NCBI GenBank assembly: GCA_034189135.1
Contig: JAXHVO010000120.1
Span: forward strand, 1 to 39,016
From: Thermodesulfobacteriota bacterium
Lineage (GTDB): Bacteria; Desulfobacterota; Desulfobacteria; Desulfobacterales; JAUWMJ01
DNA: 39,016 nt
Reading direction: 5' to 3'
Part shown: in pieces, positions 34,429-39,016 of the stretch
How positions within the stretch are numbered: position 1 is the first letter of the stretch
Layout of the letters: each line of letters begins with the position of its first letter
Position numbers and translations under genes: made by a program
Notes under the pieces: model-generated
What the model was told of the DNA's origin: nothing
The model's database searches: none
Seen by the model: the letters and a program-made list of their open reading frames with translations, nothing else

Positions 34429-34457
34429 TTGACAACAAATAATCTGGTTGATAAGGT
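34429..34457 (+). promoter_or_regulatory. Predicted promoter of the MerR-like regulator
   Basis: A consensus TTGACA (34429-34434) is followed after 17 bases by a weak -10 TAAGGT (34452-34457), which lies inside the 30-bp palindrome. The transcript would begin near 34464, giving a leader of about 20 bases with no clear ribosome site. Confidence 0.45.
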
Positions 34458-34476
34458 GGTGTAACAACTTATCAAC
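34447..34476. promoter_or_regulatory. 30-bp palindrome, probable operator for the MerR-like regulator
   Basis: Perfect 9-bp arms GTTGATAAG and CTTATCAAC flank a 12-base spacer. The left arm covers the predicted -10 box of the regulator gene, so protein bound here would block that promoter. It lies about 23 bases upstream of the synthase -35 box. Autoregulation by the adjacent regulator is inferred. Confidence 0.55.
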
Positions 34477-34484
34477 ATAAAAAT

Positions 34485-35066
34485 ATGATTAAATTTTACA
34501 CCAACAGGGAGTTATCACAAAAACTGAACATAAATCTTGCCAGGTTCAAGCGCTGGTCCCGTGAGTTTCTGCCGCCGGATCCGCTGGGAGGCATGCAATC
34601 CGGATATGCAAGACAGTATTCTATAGATAATGCTTTTACAATCTATCTTGGCGGACATTTAGTCGGTGAACTTAAATATACTATTCCGCAAGCAAACAAA
34701 ATACTTGAAGATTTAAAAAAGTGGTTAAGGGAAAACGATTTTTACATAAACACTGAAAATCCCGGGAAAACCGGAAATAAAGCCCGGGCCCTGGTGAAAG
34801 AGTATATCATTTTTATTCTGCAGGAAAATGATTTAGCAACAGGTTCCGGCAAGTTTTCATACAGAATCCGAGGTATAATAAGCAATTTAACGGCAAATAA
34901 TAATGAGTATGGGGTTAGAGAGGAACGCTATATTGAGGATTATGTTCCGGCTGATAAAAGAAATAATCATATAGTCTGCGAAAAAATGCTGAAGATAACC
35001 ATGCTTCATCGTTATTTTAAAACCTGTGTAACTCAGGTGGATAGGCTGAAGACTGAAGACTGTTAG
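34485..35066 (+). CDS. MerR-like helix-turn-helix regulator
   Basis: This 193-residue protein starts MIKFYTNRELSQKLNINLAR, a MerR/HTH_17-type helix-turn-helix. A wing-like segment (RKW-type FKRWSREFLPPDPLGG) and ARQYSIDNAFTIYLGGHLV follow, as in MerR-like proteins where the region after the wing is Y-S-x-x-D/E-x-x. The rest has no recognised effector domain. It is divergent from the polyketide synthase and has a palindrome in its own promoter, so it probably controls the synthase and itself (inference). There is no Shine-Dalgarno before ATG 34485. The last seven codons and the stop are formed by a repeated CTGAAGA sequence belonging to an intergenic element, so the true ancestral C-terminus may differ. 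Confidence 0.7.
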   Translation: MIKFYTNRELSQKLNINLARFKRWSREFLPPDPLGGMQSGYARQYSIDNAFTIYLGGHLVGELKYTIPQANKILEDLKKWLRENDFYINTENPGKTGNKARALVKEYIIFILQENDLATGSGKFSYRIRGIISNLTANNNEYGVREERYIEDYVPADKRNNHIVCEKMLKITMLHRYFKTCVTQVDRLKTEDC

Positions 35067-35180
35067 GGAAAAGCGCATTCTGAAGCCATGTTTGGTGCAA
35101 AAATAAGATATTTCCACCCAAGAACGGCAACCGTGCTTTTTTGACCCCTTCGGCCTTCAGTCTAAACAGCTTCAACCTGA
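35033..35180. repeat. Inverted copies of a GACTGAAG-type intergenic repeat
   Basis: The left copy starts TCAGGT at 35033 and contains CTGAAGACTGAAGACTG (35046-35062). The right copy (35152-35180), read on the minus strand, starts TCAGGTTGAAGCTGTTTAG and contains GACTGAAGG. The copies are similar, not identical. The left one overlaps the end of the regulator gene. They look like a degenerate palindromic intergenic element. Confidence 0.5.
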
Positions 35181-35236
35181 CTATGTGAGTTAAAAATGTT
35201 TGGATTAAAGCCGATGGTCTTGTAAAAGTAGAATTT

Positions 35237-35319
35237 ACCACAGAGGACAAGAAGTTCACAGAGATAGCTGATTAATAAAACAAGATATTCTCTGTGTTCT
35301 CTGCGAGCTCAGCGGTGGG
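35237..35319. repeat. Palindromic intergenic element with CACAGAG words, possible bidirectional terminator
   Basis: ACCACAGAGGACAAGAAG on the left and TTCTCTGCG...CGGTGG on the right form an imperfect inverted repeat. Its best part is CACAGAGA (35257-35264) with TCTCTGTG (35289-35296). It lies between two convergent genes. Words of this kind resemble dispersed intergenic repeats; only one copy is in the window. Confidence 0.5.
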
Positions 35320-35330
35320 AATCCATACTT

Positions 35331-38318
35331 TTATCGTATCAAAACCGCCCTCGACTTTTTCCCGTCAATTTTCAACGTGATGGGCCGGTCCAGTTTTACA
35401 TGCCTCAAATAGTCGGTTTCACTTTGGGGCAATAGAGATTTCAACCATTTCCAGTCCAGAAAATCTTCATCATTTTCTTTTATGGTCAGGTAGCTGATAC
35501 CCAGAGAGGTGATGTTGTGAAAAAAATGGGATCCTTGGGAAGGATCGGCCTTTAAGTTTTCCGCTGTGGTTTCGATTACCGCTCCTATGCCTGAAATATT
35601 GTTCCAGGTGACAGGAATTCCCAGCCACCGGTCGGCCGAGCCCCACCTTCCCGGACCGATCAGAAGATATTTTTTGTTTTGCTGTACCATCTGCCGGTTC
35701 ATTTTTCCTATTTCAGCGGCTATTTCAACGGTTCGTGCCGGGTCAAACGAATCAGGTCTGACATAAATGATGTCGGTAATATCTTCAAATTTACCATTAC
35801 CCAGGGCCATGGTTGAAAAACAGAAAGCGCGCCTTATATCTTTCTGGGTAATTTCAACATCCCGGTTATACTGGCTGATGGCCATCGGTCTGATCTGAAG
35901 CAGGGAGAATTCCGCTTTTTTCTTGTTATTGAAATCGATACTAACGGAAAACTCGATTTCAACCGGAGACCCCATCCCTTTTCTTCCTATTTTCAGGATT
36001 TCGCTAAGGATCGGTGGGAGCGGAAATAAATCATATTTTAATATACCGGCAAAGGTAAGAACCCGATAACCGGGAACATTACCTGCGTCACGTATCCTGT
36101 TTTCTTCAGGAATGTAAGTGCTGGAAAGATGAACCACAGGTGCATGATCGGATACGTCATCTATTTCCAGCTTTTCAAGAGTTGCGTCATCTGTTGCATT
36201 ATCTTGCGATTCCAAAGATTCCGCTGAATCAACCATTTTCAGTGCAAAGAAAAACCGCTGTGAATTTTTTAAAATGTCATCTACGGTAGAAAACTGTGGG
36301 AGGAATTGTGGATATTTTGGTGAAAAGCGAAGGGATGTCCCCCCTTCAACCACTGTTTTACCCAATCCCAGTGCAATATGGGCAATTCCCTCCTCCGGTT
36401 TCATATGGGATATGGGATAGAAGTTGTAAGACTGGGCCACTCCTGCAAGTGCCGGATAGAAGTAATCGCCTTGCCGGTTCCCGCTAAGCTGCTGTATAAT
36501 CACCGCCATTTTTTCATCTTCGGTTCGATGCAAGGTACTTCTGGCATAGGCCCTTGGTATTTCAAGATATGTGGAGGCATACACCAGTTTTATGGCGATC
36601 TCAAGTTGCACGAGCCTCTGATCAGGGTCTGGGTCTTGGTTGGGCAGCATATAAGTCTTGTAGATACCGGCAAAAGGTTGAAATTGGGCATCTTCAAGAA
36701 GGCTGGATGAGCGAATGGCCAGAGGATAGTTTATATGTTCAATAAATAATTTAAGGTTGCTGTGAAGCCAATCGGGTAGGGAGGATTGTAAGAAAATCTC
36801 AGAAATCTGGTTATCACTATAGTCGCTGGTGGGAATGTCTCTCAGCTTGTTTTCGTTGATAAATGAATCAAAAGCTTCTGTAGAGATGACCAGGGTTTTG
36901 GGAACGCTGATGGTGATGTCATTAAATTTTTTATGGATATGAGGATTTTTCTTAAGCTGGGTGGACATGAATGCCAGGCCTCTGGCTTTTCCACCGAGGG
37001 AACCTTTGCCGATTTTAATGAAATCAGCATCCGGATCAAAAGCATCTGAAACAAAATCGGTGATGATCCCTTTCTGGCGGCCCATTCTCCGTTCTTGAAT
37101 AGAGGCAACCAGATGATCTTTTAATTCTTTGATGTTTGGGAAGTCAGATGTTTTCAAGGGCTTAAGCTTTGAGGCCAGCAGGATTTCAGAACGGGCCATG
37201 AGCCAGCTTGAAAAGTGATTCCGGGTGGCATGAAAAAAGATAGATTTATCGGGAATAGAAGGAACAACCTTTTCCATTTCCATGAGATTAGAGGCCCTGG
37301 CTATTTCCCTGCCGTTGGGAAGACGAAAGATGAAATCGCCGAAGCCGAGTCTGTCCATAAAAAAAGAGCGGATTTCAGAATGGAGTGCGGGCGAATTTTT
37401 ATTGAGAAAAACAGCAGGAATCTTTTCTGCTTTTTTGCGGTTTGCCTCTTCCGAGCTTAAGTTTAGTAAAGGGATATCCGGAATTTCTTTTTTTATCATG
37501 GAAAGGAGATCGAATCCCGCTCGATTGTCTAATTTGCCTTTTCGGGGAAAACGGACATCGGAAAATACGCTCAGCAGATAAGGTTTAAACTGCCGGTAAA
37601 GCTTTTCGGCCTCTTCATAATTATGAGCCATCAGTATTTTGGGTCGTGCGCGCATTCGGAGAATGCGATGTTCGTCATTGATTGATTCTTCCATGACCGC
37701 CTGGGTTTGCCTGACGATTTCTTTATAAAGGATCGGAAGAAAGGATGAATAATATATGGGTGAATCTTCCACCAGAATAATCACTCTGACCTTTGCCCTC
37801 TGAGTATCATAGGCCACATTCATCTGATCTTCGGTATTCTTGATCAGCGCAAGAAGCAGATCACTGTTTCCGTACCATACATACAGTTTATCTATCGAGG
37901 TGGTATCCGAATACTTAGAATCAAGGAGAAGCCGGTTGGTGTTATGAGCCAGGAGAAAAATCGGCAATTCGGGGCATAGCTTTTTTATTTTCCTTCCCAG
38001 ACTAAACGCATCCATGTCGTCCAAGCGGGGCATGGTGATCACCAAATCAAATTCTTTGTTGGATAAAGTATTCAGGGCCTCCTGGGCAGTGGATACCCAG
38101 GTAAGCTTGGGCGGGCGGGAAAGATTCAATCCGCGGTATTCATGGATGATTCTTTCCGCCAGGCGTCCTTCCTCTTCCATGATAAAGGCGTCGTAAGGAC
38201 TGGAAACCAGAAGGATTTCAGTAACTTTATTTGCCATCAGCTCATGGAAAACCTTAAAGGAAAGATCAAAATCATCCAGGTGGTTATTCGGCAGATTTGT
38301 GTTTGGTATTGGATTCAT
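35331..38318 (-). CDS. Double receiver / PEP-synthase-type ATP-grasp fusion protein
   Basis: This 995-residue protein has two receiver-like domains followed by a pyruvate-phosphate-dikinase/PEP-synthase ATP-binding domain. The first receiver (about 33-160) lacks the acidic pocket and a clear phosphorylatable Asp (DLVITMPRLDD). The second (about 178-320) has E184/D185, Asp254 (VFSDVRFP), S288/S289 and K307 and looks functional. The ATP-grasp part (about 430-815) has GSLGGKARGLAF, LAIRSSSLLEDAQFQPFAGI and LLQIRPMA. The phosphohistidine swivel (TSHAAI-type motif) and the PEP/pyruvate barrel are missing. In their place is a distinct C-terminal region (816-995) with LLIGPGRWGSADRWLG. It may phosphorylate something other than pyruvate under two-component control (inference). 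No partner kinase is nearby. Confidence 0.85.
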   Translation of the reverse strand: MNPIPNTNLPNNHLDDFDLSFKVFHELMANKVTEILLVSSPYDAFIMEEEGRLAERIIHEYRGLNLSRPPKLTWVSTAQEALNTLSNKEFDLVITMPRLDDMDAFSLGRKIKKLCPELPIFLLAHNTNRLLLDSKYSDTTSIDKLYVWYGNSDLLLALIKNTEDQMNVAYDTQRAKVRVIILVEDSPIYYSSFLPILYKEIVRQTQAVMEESINDEHRILRMRARPKILMAHNYEEAEKLYRQFKPYLLSVFSDVRFPRKGKLDNRAGFDLLSMIKKEIPDIPLLNLSSEEANRKKAEKIPAVFLNKNSPALHSEIRSFFMDRLGFGDFIFRLPNGREIARASNLMEMEKVVPSIPDKSIFFHATRNHFSSWLMARSEILLASKLKPLKTSDFPNIKELKDHLVASIQERRMGRQKGIITDFVSDAFDPDADFIKIGKGSLGGKARGLAFMSTQLKKNPHIHKKFNDITISVPKTLVISTEAFDSFINENKLRDIPTSDYSDNQISEIFLQSSLPDWLHSNLKLFIEHINYPLAIRSSSLLEDAQFQPFAGIYKTYMLPNQDPDPDQRLVQLEIAIKLVYASTYLEIPRAYARSTLHRTEDEKMAVIIQQLSGNRQGDYFYPALAGVAQSYNFYPISHMKPEEGIAHIALGLGKTVVEGGTSLRFSPKYPQFLPQFSTVDDILKNSQRFFFALKMVDSAESLESQDNATDDATLEKLEIDDVSDHAPVVHLSSTYIPEENRIRDAGNVPGYRVLTFAGILKYDLFPLPPILSEILKIGRKGMGSPVEIEFSVSIDFNNKKKAEFSLLQIRPMAISQYNRDVEITQKDIRRAFCFSTMALGNGKFEDITDIIYVRPDSFDPARTVEIAAEIGKMNRQMVQQNKKYLLIGPGRWGSADRWLGIPVTWNNISGIGAVIETTAENLKADPSQGSHFFHNITSLGISYLTIKENDEDFLDWKWLKSLLPQSETDYLRHVKLDRPITLKIDGKKSRAVLIR

Positions 38319-38451
38319 AGTAGAGGGTTAAATTTATTTTTCAGGGAAGATTTAAATATACAACAATCTAAACGAGGAAACAAGAAACAAGTTGAAATGG
38401 GGGAGAGTAAAATCGACTTTATCTTTAGAGTTCATATTTATTAGAGAAGGA
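38319..38451. other. Intergenic spacer
   Basis: These 133 bases lie between two minus-strand genes. They are A-rich on the plus strand (AAACAAGAAACAAG) and hold no supported promoter, hairpin or small gene. Confidence 0.3.
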
Positions 38452-39016
38452 TCATACTTTAACAAATGTCTTGCAGCATTGAACAATAGAGCATGCAATA
38501 AGGGCAGCTCTTTGCCAAAGGCTTTCTTTGATCATATATTCGTCATCGCTGTGGTCTTTTCCTCCCATTGGCCCCAGGCCATCGATTACAGGCACATTTT
38601 GCTGAGCAATTAAATTGGCATCCGATGCGCCTGCTCTGAACTCTTCCTTAATCGGCAGGTCAAGGCTTTTTGCCACATCTTTGACTGCTTGGAAAAGCTC
38701 TCTGTTGGCAGGATTCTGATTCATTGGAGGACGGCTGGTTAATATTTCCACTTTGCTGCTGGTATATGGTGTGTGTTGTTTTTTTACGATGGCTTGTATT
38801 TTTTCTTCCACATATTTTTTGTCCTCAACAGATAATAACCTGAAGTCGATGAATGCGGTTGAATCCTCAGGCACTGTGTTGGGACCGATTCCTCCCTTAA
38901 TTACAGAGCTAAACCCCCAGCTAAGCTGGGGAGAATGGCAAAAGCTATGCTGAGTATTTAAAAAATGCTCCTTTTGGATTAAAGGTAACAGCGCTGATTC
39001 TGTGACCAAAATCCAA
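38452..39016 (-). CDS. M20-family metallopeptidase, C-terminal part (5' end cut by window edge)
   Basis: The frame is open to the right edge of the window (the last visible codons read W-I-L-V-T-E-S), so the N-terminal catalytic part lies outside. The visible 188 residues include the dimerisation/lid region (VIKGGIGPNTVPEDSTAFID, then FRLL) and the final zinc-site region (GASDANLIAQQNVP, then GGKDHSDDEYM with the metal-binding histidine). This pattern fits the glutamate carboxypeptidase/ArgE/DapE group of M20 peptidases. The substrate, an N-acyl amino acid or small peptide, cannot be stated. It reads in the same direction as the receiver/ATP-grasp gene, 133 bases upstream. Confidence 0.88.
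   Translation of the reverse strand, partial: WILVTESALLPLIQKEHFLNTQHSFCHSPQLSWGFSSVIKGGIGPNTVPEDSTAFIDFRLLSVEDKKYVEEKIQAIVKKQHTPYTSSKVEILTSRPPMNQNPANRELFQAVKDVAKSLDLPIKEEFRAGASDANLIAQQNVPVIDGLGPMGGKDHSDDEYMIKESLWQRAALIACSIVQCCKTFVKV

Overview
The window looks like chromosomal DNA from a Gram-negative anaerobe of the Desulfobacterota (former Deltaproteobacteria), most likely a Desulfobacterales-type sulfate reducer. This is inference. It rests on the mix of LPS-core genes, a yicC / DUF370 (RemA) / gmk block, a DUF4416 gene beside a Trm112-like gene, a PfaA-like polyketide synthase, a response-regulator/PEP-synthase-type fusion, and several short palindromic intergenic elements. No rRNA, tRNA, CRISPR array or intact insertion sequence was seen.

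Region 1 (1-13564) is an envelope polysaccharide or LPS-core locus. A minus-strand run from 7689 to the left edge holds a WaaE-like GT2, a sugar-nucleotide SDR, a DegT aminotransferase, a WaaG-like GT4, a methyltransferase, a GT2 whose only plausible start is ATT, another glycosyltransferase and an edge-truncated methyltransferase. Several of these overlap by 4-11 bases. A second minus-strand run (13564-8865) holds a Gfo/Idh/MocA oxidoreductase, a radical SAM protein, a GT9 heptosyltransferase-like protein and an unusual protein with two WaaP-like kinase domains. A single plus-strand GT2 (7949-8890) converges on, and overlaps, the kinase gene.

Region 2 (13565-19523) is an ornithine/citrulline/carbamoyl-phosphate module: rocD, arcB, a GTPase of the family annotated as cyclic 2,3-diphosphoglycerate synthetase, arcC, then a GntR/FadR regulator. 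A sigma70-like promoter followed at once by a 25-bp palindrome precedes rocD. No arginine deiminase gene is present in the window. The chemistry fits citrulline breakdown (citrulline to ornithine plus carbamoyl phosphate, then ATP from carbamate kinase and glutamate semialdehyde from RocD), or the reverse direction. The role of the GTPase is open.

Region 3 (19596-27428) is mostly housekeeping: a GGDEF-PilZ protein, Trm112-like, DUF4416, yicC, remA/DUF370, gmk, rlmB, comF, rfaE2 and pgeF. A 237-bp element with perfect 43-bp terminal inverted repeats lies between yicC and remA.

Region 4 (27429-35330) holds a stand-alone 2187-residue PfaA-like synthase (KS-AT-ACP-ACP-KR-DH) divergent from a MerR-like regulator. 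Two back-to-back promoters and a 30-bp palindrome lie between them. The usual partners pfaB, pfaC and pfaD are absent from the window. Region 5 (35331-39016) holds a double-receiver/PEP-synthase-type ATP-grasp fusion and the 3' part of an M20 peptidase gene.
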